Under the pieces are notes generated by a model. That model searched no databases. It was not told the DNA's origin and was given only the letters and a program-made list of their open reading frames with translations. Shown piece after piece: positions 8,966 through 17,520 of a DNA stretch of 32,932 nucleotides. Within the stretch, counting starts at the first letter, position 1; every line of letters starts with the position of its first letter. A program made the translations under genes and the position numbers. The stretch spans positions 1 to 32,932 of the forward strand of contig JAADGO010000069.1 of the NCBI GenBank assembly GCA_013152355.1, written 5' to 3'. Source of the DNA: Chlorobiota bacterium. Its GTDB lineage: Bacteria > Bacteroidota > Bacteroidia > Bacteroidales > Prolixibacteraceae.

Positions 8966-9901
8966 ATGTCATTCTTTATCCGGGGTTTTATATGTACAAT
9001 ATTACTTCTTCTGTTTACTTTATTTTCAACGCCTCAGAATATTCCCAAAGAAAACATGCATTGCCTAAAATGCCACTCTTCACAAACGTTTACAATATAT
9101 AATAACTGGACAGGGAAAAATGAAAAAAGGTTGATGAACCCTTTTTATATTTTAGACACAGTCAGGCTTGCAACCGGCGTACATAAAGACTTTCAGTGTA
9201 TCGATTGCCACTCGCCAGACTATGAAACATACCCTCATAAGAGTGAATTAAAATTAGAGCCCAAAAGCACATGCCTTGATTGCCATGGCGGTGATGATAC
9301 TTTTGCCTCTTTTCAGTTTGAGAGGATAAAAGAAGAATTTGAAAAAAGCGTGCATTTCACAACCAGCGGAGAAGCTTTTACCTGCTCAAAATGCCATAAC
9401 CAGCATTATTACAAACCTACGGCAAGGAATAGTAGTAATGTGGGGGAAATAGTTGACTTCGATAATGCAATGTGCCTGTCATGCCATAACAATATGACTA
9501 AATACCAACTGGTTTCGACCCATAAGAACCCGCAACTTGTGGAGGTACACAACTGGCTTCCCAACCAGGCACTCCATTTTATGCATGTACGTTGTATAGA
9601 ATGCCACACTGAGGTGATTGATTCTTTGATGGTGTCACACAATATTTTACCGAAAGAGAAGGCTACGCAAAAGTGTGCCGAATGCCATTCTGCCAATTCA
9701 TTGCTCCAGGCATCTCTTTACAAATACAAAAATATCCAATCCAGAACAGAAAAAGGTGCTATTAACAATATCATTTCCAACAAAGCGTATGTAATAGGGG
9801 AAAACCAGATACCATTACTTAATTGGCTTAGCATACTGATTTTCATTGCAACAATTGGGGGGATTGCCCTGCATATTGTTTTTAGAATCATGATAAAATA
9901 A
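8966..9901 (+). CDS. Heptaheme c-type cytochrome with C-terminal TM anchor
   Basis: Signal peptide; CLKCH, CIDCH, CLDCH, CSKCH, CLSCH, CIECH, CAECH; C-terminal LLNWLSILIFIATIGGIALHIVFRIMIK. Confidence 0.88.
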   Translation: MSFFIRGFICTILLLLFTLFSTPQNIPKENMHCLKCHSSQTFTIYNNWTGKNEKRLMNPFYILDTVRLATGVHKDFQCIDCHSPDYETYPHKSELKLEPKSTCLDCHGGDDTFASFQFERIKEEFEKSVHFTTSGEAFTCSKCHNQHYYKPTARNSSNVGEIVDFDNAMCLSCHNNMTKYQLVSTHKNPQLVEVHNWLPNQALHFMHVRCIECHTEVIDSLMVSHNILPKEKATQKCAECHSANSLLQASLYKYKNIQSRTEKGAINNIISNKAYVIGENQIPLLNWLSILIFIATIGGIALHIVFRIMIK

Positions 9902-9907
9902 AGTAAC

Positions 9908-10525
9908 ATGGCAGAAGAAAAACTATATTTATACCCGGTTTGGCTAAGGGCATGGCATGGGATTAATGCTATCGGGATTGTGGTTTTAATTGTAACAGGG
10001 CTTAATATGCAATTCTCAAACCCCGATTATTCATTTATTAATTTTGAATTAGCAGTTAACCTGCATAATATTTGCGGGATTATTGTTACAATTGGCTACC
10101 TGGTTTTTATTATTGGCAACATAGCAACACCCAATAAAAAATATTACCGGATGAAATGGAAGGGGCTGCGCAAAAGATTATTCAAACAATTCCGGTTTTA
10201 TACACAGGGGATGTTTAAAGGCGAAAAACCACCGTTCCCTGTTTCAGAGAAAAGGAAATTCAACCCACTTCAAAAATTCTCGTATGTTGTGGTAATGTAC
10301 CTTTTTGTCCCCATAGCAATTGTTACAGGCATTGCCCTGTTGTTTCCCGAACTAATTATTGAAGAAGTTTATACGGTTAGCGGCATTTTCTTAACGGCAA
10401 TATTGCATGCAAGCATGGGGTTTTTAATTTCAATTTTCTTAATTGTCCATTTGTATGTTGCTTCAATTGGAAAAAATCCGTTAAACAATTTTAAAAGTAT
10501 AATAACAGGATGGCATCACGCTTAA
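9908..10525 (+). CDS. Cytochrome b/b561-type integral membrane subunit
   Basis: 205 aa; four hydrophobic segments with His (LRAWHGINAIGIVVLIVTGL, NLHNICGII, LHASMGFLISIFLIVHLYVASIG). Confidence 0.8.
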   Translation: MAEEKLYLYPVWLRAWHGINAIGIVVLIVTGLNMQFSNPDYSFINFELAVNLHNICGIIVTIGYLVFIIGNIATPNKKYYRMKWKGLRKRLFKQFRFYTQGMFKGEKPPFPVSEKRKFNPLQKFSYVVVMYLFVPIAIVTGIALLFPELIIEEVYTVSGIFLTAILHASMGFLISIFLIVHLYVASIGKNPLNNFKSIITGWHHA

Positions 10526-10579
10526 ACGTGATTCTTTTTGATAACCAGGGTGATGACTACTGTTTCAAACGATAAAATT

Positions 10580-13354
10580 ATGATGAGATATTATACAATC
10601 ATATTGTTCGCAATAATGATGTTTTTAGGGGTAAACAACTTGTCGGCACAATCGGATGAAGACTGTTTTATGTGCCATGATGACCCTGAAATAACTTCGG
10701 AGAAACCCGGCAAAAAAGTTTCATTATATATACCTCCCAACGCCCTGGCACATTCGGTTCATAAAAACGTATCGTGTGGGTCATGCCATACCGATGCTGC
10801 TGTTGAAGATTTCCCGCACCCCGAAACCCTAAAGCCTGTAAATTGTGGGATTTGCCATGAGAAAGCCCAGTCCGATTTTTTAAGGGGATACCATGGCCGG
10901 GCATTTCAATTAAAAGACAAGAATGCCCCAGATTGCAAGGATTGCCATGGAACTCATGAAATAATCAAATCGGACCAACCCGAATCACAGACTTATAAAA
11001 TGAATATCCCTTTTTTATGTGGGTCGTGCCATAAGGAGGGAGCACCTGTTTCAAGGTCATATAATATCCAGGAACATAATATTGTTGAAAATTACAGCCA
11101 GGGTATCCACGGCAAGGGGTTATTCAAAAGCGGGCTTATTGTTACTGCTACCTGTAACGATTGCCATGGGAACCACCTTATCCTTCCCCATACAAATATA
11201 AATTCCAGTATCTCATCGAAGAACATTGCATCTACCTGTATGAAATGCCATGCCAGGATTGAAGATGTCCATGTAAAAGTGATAAATAAGAAATTATGGG
11301 AGAAAAAACCCGGTGCAATCCCGGCATGTACCGATTGCCATCCTCCGCATAAAGTTGAAATGCAAAATATATTGTCCACGATTTCTGATAAAACCTGCCT
11401 GAGATGCCATGATAAAGAAGATATACACATGGTTGTGGACAATAAGGAAGTTTCATTAAAAGTTGATGTTTCGGAACTAGCTGTTTCGGCCCATAAGAAT
11501 ATCACTTGTGTGAAATGCCATTCCGATGTAACAGCCAATTTACAACGCCCTTGCAAAACAGCAGATAAGGTCGATTGTTCCAACTGCCATGCAGAAGAGG
11601 CTGATATTTATTTTTCAAGTGGCCATGGGCAGGCTTATTTTAATAAAAAAGAAAATGCCCCTTATTGTACCGATTGCCATGGAACCCACCTCGTAAAACT
11701 CAAATCTGATGAAAGTTCCCCTGTATACAGGTCGGCAATCCCCTCCCTTTGTGGCAAATGCCACAGGAAAAACGGCAAAGCAACTGAAGGGACTCACCTT
11801 AATGAAATAGATGCATTCCATGACTATTCAACAAGTGTACATGGCAGGAGCCTTTCGGAAAAAGGATTGCTTTCGACAGCTGTTTGTACCGATTGCCATA
11901 CAACACATCACATGTTGAAAGAATCTGACGACAGGTCCTCGGTAAACCCCAAAAATATTGCTGCCACATGTGGGAATTGCCATAAGGGTATCTATAATGA
12001 ATATATTGCCAGTGACCACGCATACAAAGAAGAAGAAGGTGGCTTAAAATACCCGACCTGTGGGACATGCCACAAAGCACATTATATCTCAGAAGTACAT
12101 CAGGATAAATTTATGTCGGAAATAACAACGCAATGTGGGCAATGCCATTCCGATTTAGCTGAAACATACCTGGAGACATATCATGGAAAGGTTTACCAGT
12201 TAGGGTACTTAGAAGCTGCGAAGTGTTCCGATTGCCATGGAGCCCATAAGATCCTGAAAATGGATAACCCGGATTCATCAATTGGCCCTCTGAACATTGT
12301 GGCAACCTGCCGGAAATGCCATGTCGATGCAAACATGAAATTTACGGGTTACTTAACACATGCCACCCATTATAATAAAAGTAAGTTCCCCTGGCTCTAT
12401 TATACATTTTGGGCAATGACCGGTTTACTTATTAGTGTATTTGTCTTTTTTGGGCTACATACCCTTTTATGGCTGCCACAGTCGATCATTGCCATGCTCA
12501 GGAAGAAACGCCATGTAAAAAAGGCTGGTAAAAAAGAATTTATCCGGCGTTTCTCCAAAAGCCAGCGTGTTACCCATATTTTTGTAATTGTCAGCTTTTT
12601 ATTATTGGCATTAACAGGGATGATGCTGAAATTTGCCTATATGGAATGGGCTAAAACATTGGCTAAATTTATAGGAGGGGCATTTGTTGCAGGAGTTATC
12701 CACCGTATTGCGGCAGTTATCACTTTTGGGTATTTCGGATTCCATGTATTTTCATTGCTCCGGATTAAATTCAAAAGAGGTGTTAAATTCAAAAAATTTA
12801 TTTTTGGAAGTAACTCGCTGATGTTTAACCGTCAGGATATAAGAGATTTCTGGGCATCAATAAAATGGTTTACAGGAAGAGGCCCACGCCCATCCTACGG
12901 ACGCTGGACATACTGGGAGAAATTTGACTACATGGCGGTTTTCTGGGGTGTCGTTATTATTGGCTCAACAGGGTTGGTACTCTGGTTCCCCGAATTCTTC
13001 ACCATGATATTCCCGGGCTGGATAATCAATGTTGCCCAAATCATACATAGTGACGAGGCATTGCTGGCTGTTGGGTTTATCTTTACAATTCATTTCTTTA
13101 ATACCCACCTGCGGCCTGAATCATTCCCTATGGATACAGTTATTTTTACAGGATATGTCCCGCTCGAAGAATATAAGGAAGACAGGCCACGGGAATATGA
13201 GGAACTGGAGAAATCAGGGAAATTAAAGGATGTTATTGTTAAAACTGAGTTCTCGAAACAACGGATGAGGCTTGTGAAATTTTTCGGGTTTATTTTCTTG
13301 TTTACAGGAATAGTCCTTACCATTCTAATCCTATATTCGTTGCTTACTCATTAA
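10580..13354 (+). CDS. 19-heme c-type cytochrome fused to C-terminal cytochrome b domain
   Basis: 19 CxxCH motifs counted, followed by multi-TM b-type cytochrome region ([20 protein letters not shown]...[27 protein letters not shown]). Supplied ORF starts at a TTG (10538); ATG at 10580 gives a clean signal peptide [24 protein letters not shown]. Confidence 0.9.
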   Translation: MMRYYTIILFAIMMFLGVNNLSAQSDEDCFMCHDDPEITSEKPGKKVSLYIPPNALAHSVHKNVSCGSCHTDAAVEDFPHPETLKPVNCGICHEKAQSDFLRGYHGRAFQLKDKNAPDCKDCHGTHEIIKSDQPESQTYKMNIPFLCGSCHKEGAPVSRSYNIQEHNIVENYSQGIHGKGLFKSGLIVTATCNDCHGNHLILPHTNINSSISSKNIASTCMKCHARIEDVHVKVINKKLWEKKPGAIPACTDCHPPHKVEMQNILSTISDKTCLRCHDKEDIHMVVDNKEVSLKVDVSELAVSAHKNITCVKCHSDVTANLQRPCKTADKVDCSNCHAEEADIYFSSGHGQAYFNKKENAPYCTDCHGTHLVKLKSDESSPVYRSAIPSLCGKCHRKNGKATEGTHLNEIDAFHDYSTSVHGRSLSEKGLLSTAVCTDCHTTHHMLKESDDRSSVNPKNIAATCGNCHKGIYNEYIASDHAYKEEEGGLKYPTCGTCHKAHYISEVHQDKFMSEITTQCGQCHSDLAETYLETYHGKVYQLGYLEAAKCSDCHGAHKILKMDNPDSSIGPLNIVATCRKCHVDANMKFTGYLTHATHYNKSKFPWLYYTFWAMTGLLISVFVFFGLHTLLWLPQSIIAMLRKKRHVKKAGKKEFIRRFSKSQRVTHIFVIVSFLLLALTGMMLKFAYMEWAKTLAKFIGGAFVAGVIHRIAAVITFGYFGFHVFSLLRIKFKRGVKFKKFIFGSNSLMFNRQDIRDFWASIKWFTGRGPRPSYGRWTYWEKFDYMAVFWGVVIIGSTGLVLWFPEFFTMIFPGWIINVAQIIHSDEALLAVGFIFTIHFFNTHLRPESFPMDTVIFTGYVPLEEYKEDRPREYEELEKSGKLKDVIVKTEFSKQRMRLVKFFGFIFLFTGIVLTILILYSLLTH

Positions 13355-13815
13355 ATTATTAGAGACTGTTTAAATTTTATTGGGACAAAATCAGACCTTA
13401 TACTGTAAATATATTCTGCTTCTGGTGGGGCAGGTACAAATAATCCTGCCATTAAGCTCACGTTGATAAACACAGGTTATGGAATTTACGCAAAAAACAA
13501 ATAGCTTTCCATCATTAATACTGGATATAACTTTACAAAGGTTTTCTCCCCTACCGGACAGGCAGGAAAAATTATTTTTACATTTGATTGTATTCCTTTT
13601 AACCTCTTCGCTTATATAAAACATTGCAACCCTTAAATCAAAAATATATTTTATTATTAGTTCTAATTTTCTAATCTTAATAAATTAGAAACAATGATTA
13701 TGTAAAGGTAATATATTTTCCCCTAAATATAATTTTGCCATTTTAAGATAGTGGATGTTAAATATGTTTTATCCTTCATTTTCCACCGGTAGCCCTCCGG
13801 ATATATCTTCATAAT

Positions 13816-13867
13816 GAAGTTGTTTAAAGTTAAAGTGGATTTCCGAGAGTGACATATTGATTTTCAG
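13816..13867 (+). repeat. 52-bp dispersed repeat, copy C
   Basis: Inverted copy of 8834-8885 (49/52). Confidence 0.85.
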
Positions 13868-13883
13868 CCCCGAGGACTCGGGG
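13868..13883. repeat. GC-rich hairpin inside the MITE-like element
   Basis: ccccgag-ga-ctcgggg. Confidence 0.6.
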
Positions 13884-13900
13884 AAGCTCGGTTTTTCTTG

Positions 13901-13920
13901 CATCCCGAACACTCGGGATG
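13901..13920. repeat. Second GC-rich hairpin inside the MITE-like element
   Basis: catcccga-acac-tcgggatg. Confidence 0.6.
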
Positions 13921-14099
13921 GAAGGAAAATTAGCTGAAGTCCAATGGGAGCAAGATGTTACTCACAGGTTTTCAATTTGACTTTAAACAACTTCAATAAT
14001 TAGAAAAGGTATAAATAAACAAAACATATTGAATTATGGCCTATTTTTTATAAACTTGCACAATTAATTATAAACCATTTTTTTATTAAAATTTCTGGA

Positions 14100-15605
14100 A
14101 TGAAACTACCATCATCAGTTAAAAACTGGGTGTCAATAGTAGGTGCAGTACTGGCCATTTTTAACCTGGCAAGCATTCTGTCATTATTTATTTTACATTC
14201 ATTTTTTAATTTCGGAGGATCTTATATTGGCTTGTTTATTTATATTGTATTGCCTGCATTTATGATTACAGGGCTAATACTTATCCCTATCGGGATGAGG
14301 TTAAACAGCCGCAAAACAAGAAAAGCTAAAAAAGAAGATGAAGGCAAAAGCTGGCCAATTATTAATTTTAATAATGTTGCAACACGTAATGTATCAATAA
14401 TTTTCGTCCTTGGCACTATCTTCCTTCTTATAATCTCATCGATAGGGAGTTATGAAGCATTTCATTATACCGAGTCGGTTGAGTTTTGTGGGAAATTATG
14501 CCACCGGGTGATGGAGCCGGAGTATACAGCATACCATTCTTCTTCGCATGAGCGTGTTGCTTGTGTTGAATGCCACGTTGGGTCGGGTGCAAGTTGGTAT
14601 GTTAAAAGTAAACTTTCGGGTTTATACCAGGTTTATGCTGTGTTAACAGATGCCTATCCACGTCCGATCCCTACTCCTGTTCACAACCTGCGCCCGGCAC
14701 AGGAAACCTGCGAACAATGCCATTGGCCCGAGAAATTTTATGACAGGAAATTGCTACTCGAAAAGTCGTACCTTGCCGATGAGAAAAATACTGAATGGAA
14801 TATTCAGATGCAAATGAAAACCAGTTCAAGGGTTACTTCGGAAGGATTGGTGGAAAAAGGGATTCACCAACATATTAACCCAGACATCAAGATAGAGTAT
14901 AAAACTTCTGCTGCCAACAGGCAGGTAATCCCCTGGGTTAAATATACCAATATCAAAACAGGTTTTAGCGAGATATATACAGATAAAGAGAATATGTTAA
15001 GCCAGGCAGAACTTGACTCGATTAAACCCAGGGTAATGGACTGCCTTGATTGCCATAACAGGCCATCGCATAATTATAACGTTCCACAAAACTTTATAGA
15101 TAAACTGATGAGCGATAGGAAGATATCTAAAACTTTACCGGAAATTAAACTGATATCAATGGTCGTATTAAATCAGGAATACCCGGATAAGGACAGTGCA
15201 TTTGTAGCAATAAAAAACCAGGTTACCAAATTTTATGAAAAAAGCTATCCCAGCCTGATAACTGATAGGAAATCTGAGATTGATACTGCAATCATTGAAA
15301 TACAAAACGGGTATGCCAATAATATCTTCCCTGAAATGAAGGTGAGCTGGAAAGCTTATCCAAACAATATTGGCCACATGGAATCGGATGGTTGTTTCAG
15401 GTGCCATAACAACCGGCACTCAACAGAGTCTGGCAAGGTAATATCAAAGGATTGTAATTTGTGCCATATAATTACTGCGCAGGGGACAACAGAAAATATG
15501 GATTATTCCAACTCATCTGAACCACTTGAGTTCAAACACCCGGTTGATATTGACCAGGCCTGGCGTACCGAACCCTGTTCAATGTGCCATTCGGAACTAT
15601 ATTAA
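14100..15605 (+). CDS. NapC/NirT-like multiheme cytochrome c (six CxxCH plus one CxxxCH)
   Basis: N-terminal TM helices; FCGKLCHRVMEPEYTAYHSSSHERVACVECHVG NapC-like opening; further CEQCH, CLDCH, CFRCH, CNLCH, CSMCH. Confidence 0.88.
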   Translation: MKLPSSVKNWVSIVGAVLAIFNLASILSLFILHSFFNFGGSYIGLFIYIVLPAFMITGLILIPIGMRLNSRKTRKAKKEDEGKSWPIINFNNVATRNVSIIFVLGTIFLLIISSIGSYEAFHYTESVEFCGKLCHRVMEPEYTAYHSSSHERVACVECHVGSGASWYVKSKLSGLYQVYAVLTDAYPRPIPTPVHNLRPAQETCEQCHWPEKFYDRKLLLEKSYLADEKNTEWNIQMQMKTSSRVTSEGLVEKGIHQHINPDIKIEYKTSAANRQVIPWVKYTNIKTGFSEIYTDKENMLSQAELDSIKPRVMDCLDCHNRPSHNYNVPQNFIDKLMSDRKISKTLPEIKLISMVVLNQEYPDKDSAFVAIKNQVTKFYEKSYPSLITDRKSEIDTAIIEIQNGYANNIFPEMKVSWKAYPNNIGHMESDGCFRCHNNRHSTESGKVISKDCNLCHIITAQGTTENMDYSNSSEPLEFKHPVDIDQAWRTEPCSMCHSELY

Positions 15606-15617
15606 TCAAGCAACTTT

Positions 15618-15636
15618 AAAGAGTTAAGCTCTTTTT
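15618..15636 (+). terminator. Possible intrinsic terminator
   Basis: aaagag-ttaag-ctcttt followed by T-rich sequence just after the NapC-like stop. Confidence 0.4.
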
Positions 15637-15696
15637 GAGTTATATTGCACCTTTAAATAGATAATCCAAGTTTTACATTAAACAAAACCGATAAAA

Positions 15697-16446
15697 ATGA
15701 TAAAATCAGGGTCCATAACAGAACAAATAGGCATAAAAATGATATTGTGTGCCTTTTTTATTTTTAGCTCTATCATAGTATGCCGTTCCCAGGATTCTTC
15801 GGGTTTTATCGAAAAACATCCTAATGTACATAAGGTTGTTGTCGACTCGGTTTTGCAAACAACTTCATATACTTACCTCCTCATTAAAGAAAATGACAGT
15901 TTGCAATGGATCGCCATCCCTAAGATAGAAGCGTCCATAGGTGATACTTATTATTTCCAGGGTGGGATGGAAATGACCAATTTTAGAAGTAAAGAGCTAA
16001 ACCGGGTTTTTAGTTCAGTGTTATTTTTAAATGGGGTAATTAGCTCCACAATACTTGAAGGAGGGAAAACAGTTTTAGAAGCCTCACCACAATATTCAAG
16101 GACAAAAACTGTAAAATTAGATTCGAAAATTGAACCGGCAAAGAATGGCATTACCATTGCAGAGTTATTCTCGAACAAAGAGAAATATGCTGATAAGACA
16201 GTGATAATCAGAGGGCAGGTAACAAAATACAATGCCGGTATAATGGATCGGAACTGGATTCACCTACAAGATGGCTCCTCCGGTTCAGAGGATCTTGATT
16301 TTACAGCAACATCACAAATGGAAACAAAAGAAGGCGATATTATAACAATTAAAGGGAAAATAATATTAAATAAAAATTTTGGCTCCGGTTATTTCTTCAG
16401 TGTTATAATGGAAGATGGCATTATTATTGAGAATAATGAGGACTGA
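15697..16446 (+). CDS. Secreted NrfJ-like / OB-fold-like protein associated with multiheme cytochromes
   Basis: N-terminal hydrophobic segment; VLQTTSYTYLLIKENDSLQWIAIPKIEASIGDTYYFQGGMEM (NrfJ-like) and GITIAELFSNKEKYADKTVIIRGQVTKYNAGIMDRNWIHLQDG (OB-fold-like). Confidence 0.6.
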   Translation: MIKSGSITEQIGIKMILCAFFIFSSIIVCRSQDSSGFIEKHPNVHKVVVDSVLQTTSYTYLLIKENDSLQWIAIPKIEASIGDTYYFQGGMEMTNFRSKELNRVFSSVLFLNGVISSTILEGGKTVLEASPQYSRTKTVKLDSKIEPAKNGITIAELFSNKEKYADKTVIIRGQVTKYNAGIMDRNWIHLQDGSSGSEDLDFTATSQMETKEGDIITIKGKIILNKNFGSGYFFSVIMEDGIIIENNED

Positions 16447-16579
16447 TGAATTAAATAGGATTGGCAAATTGGCATTTTAGCCATTTTTTTATGATATTAC
16501 TTTTTCACACAAAATCAATAATCTTATATTTGGCTGCCTCTCCTTTATTTTAATTTTTTGATTATAATAATAGGCTTTT

Positions 16580-17245
16580 ATGAGGATATTCAAAAGATTT
16601 TTTATCTGTTCCCTGTTTGCTTTCTCCCCTACAATTTTGTTTAGCCAGGGATTATCGAATAGCCACCATGATTTTTCAGGAGCATCGTGGAGTGGGAACG
16701 AAGCATGCAGGCCATGCCATACACCTCACAATGCCAATATGGAAGTACCCGGCTCCCCACTATGGAACCATCAGCTTACAAATGCTTCTTTCCAGGTTTA
16801 TGCAAGTTCAACACTGAATAGTTCTCCGGGGCAACCTACAGGCAACTCAAAGCTTTGCCTCTCTTGCCATGACGGAACCGTTTCAGTTGAAAACTATAAT
16901 GGTAATACAAACGGTACATATTATACTACCTTCGGGAACCTGACGACAGATTTGAGGCATAACCATCCAATCTCTTTTGCCTATAACTCGGCCCTTGCTT
17001 CAATCGACAATGGGTTGCATGACCCAAGTTCAACGCCATCAGGCTTAGGGAGTACTATAGAAGAAGACCTGTTGCAAGAAGGGAGAGTGGAATGCACTTC
17101 ATGCCATGATGTCCATATCGGCAGGAATACGCAGGGGTGCATTGGGTGCCATAATATCCATAGTGGGAATATGACCACCACTACCCTGTCGTTATGGAAG
17201 TCAAATGAAGACAGTGCATTATGTTTAACATGCCACAATAAATAG
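16580..17245 (+). CDS. Pentaheme periplasmic c-type cytochrome
   Basis: Signal peptide; CRPCH, CLSCH, CTSCH, CIGCH, CLTCH. Confidence 0.85.
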   Translation: MRIFKRFFICSLFAFSPTILFSQGLSNSHHDFSGASWSGNEACRPCHTPHNANMEVPGSPLWNHQLTNASFQVYASSTLNSSPGQPTGNSKLCLSCHDGTVSVENYNGNTNGTYYTTFGNLTTDLRHNHPISFAYNSALASIDNGLHDPSSTPSGLGSTIEEDLLQEGRVECTSCHDVHIGRNTQGCIGCHNIHSGNMTTTTLSLWKSNEDSALCLTCHNK

Positions 17246-17257
17246 TCTCTGATTTAT

Positions 17258-17295
17258 CCCTGCCTGGAAGCGGCAAGCAGGGTTGCCCGTTTCTT
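17258..17295 (+). terminator. Possible intrinsic terminator
   Basis: ccctgc...gcaggg inverted repeat followed by ttgcccgtttctttt after pentaheme stop. Confidence 0.35.
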
Positions 17296-17520
17296 TTCAT
17301 CAAAGTGTGAATCCCTGGTTTATGATGCAAGTATTATAACTATTTGGTTCAGAACAACCAGGCCAGGAGTTCCGGGATTATGTAAAATTGTTTCCTGTGA
17401 TTTTTTTCTTAAATTCGTGATACCGAATAGTTTAAATTAAAAGGCCTTAAATATACTATCACCCTGAATAAATTACCTCTTAATTATAGTGAGGCCCAGC
17501 TCAACACGTAACAATCGCAG

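Larger units (their letters stand above)
13815..13995. mobile_element. MITE-like non-autonomous element
   Basis: Perfect 16-bp terminal inverted repeats tgaagttgtttaaagt (13815-13830) / actttaaacaacttca (13980-13995); flanked by ATAA on both sides (13811-13814 and 13996-13999); no ORF; internal hairpins. Confidence 0.6.

Noticed and set aside
10538-10579. TTG-initiated N-terminal extension of the 19-heme protein
   Set aside because: ATG at 10580 gives a standard signal peptide directly; the extension is poorly supported.
11092-11583. 163-aa minus-strand ORF antisense to the 19-heme gene
   Set aside because: Repetitive CxxCH codons (tgccat) give open antisense frames; no recognisable domain and the sense frame is clearly coding.
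13391-13624. 77-aa minus-strand ORF in the long intergenic region
   Set aside because: No homology signals or good start context; likely chance in a non-coding stretch.
15857-15866. AAACAACTTC copy
   Set aside because: Lies inside the coding frame of 15697-16446 (LQTTSYTY); treated as coincidental rather than a motif member.
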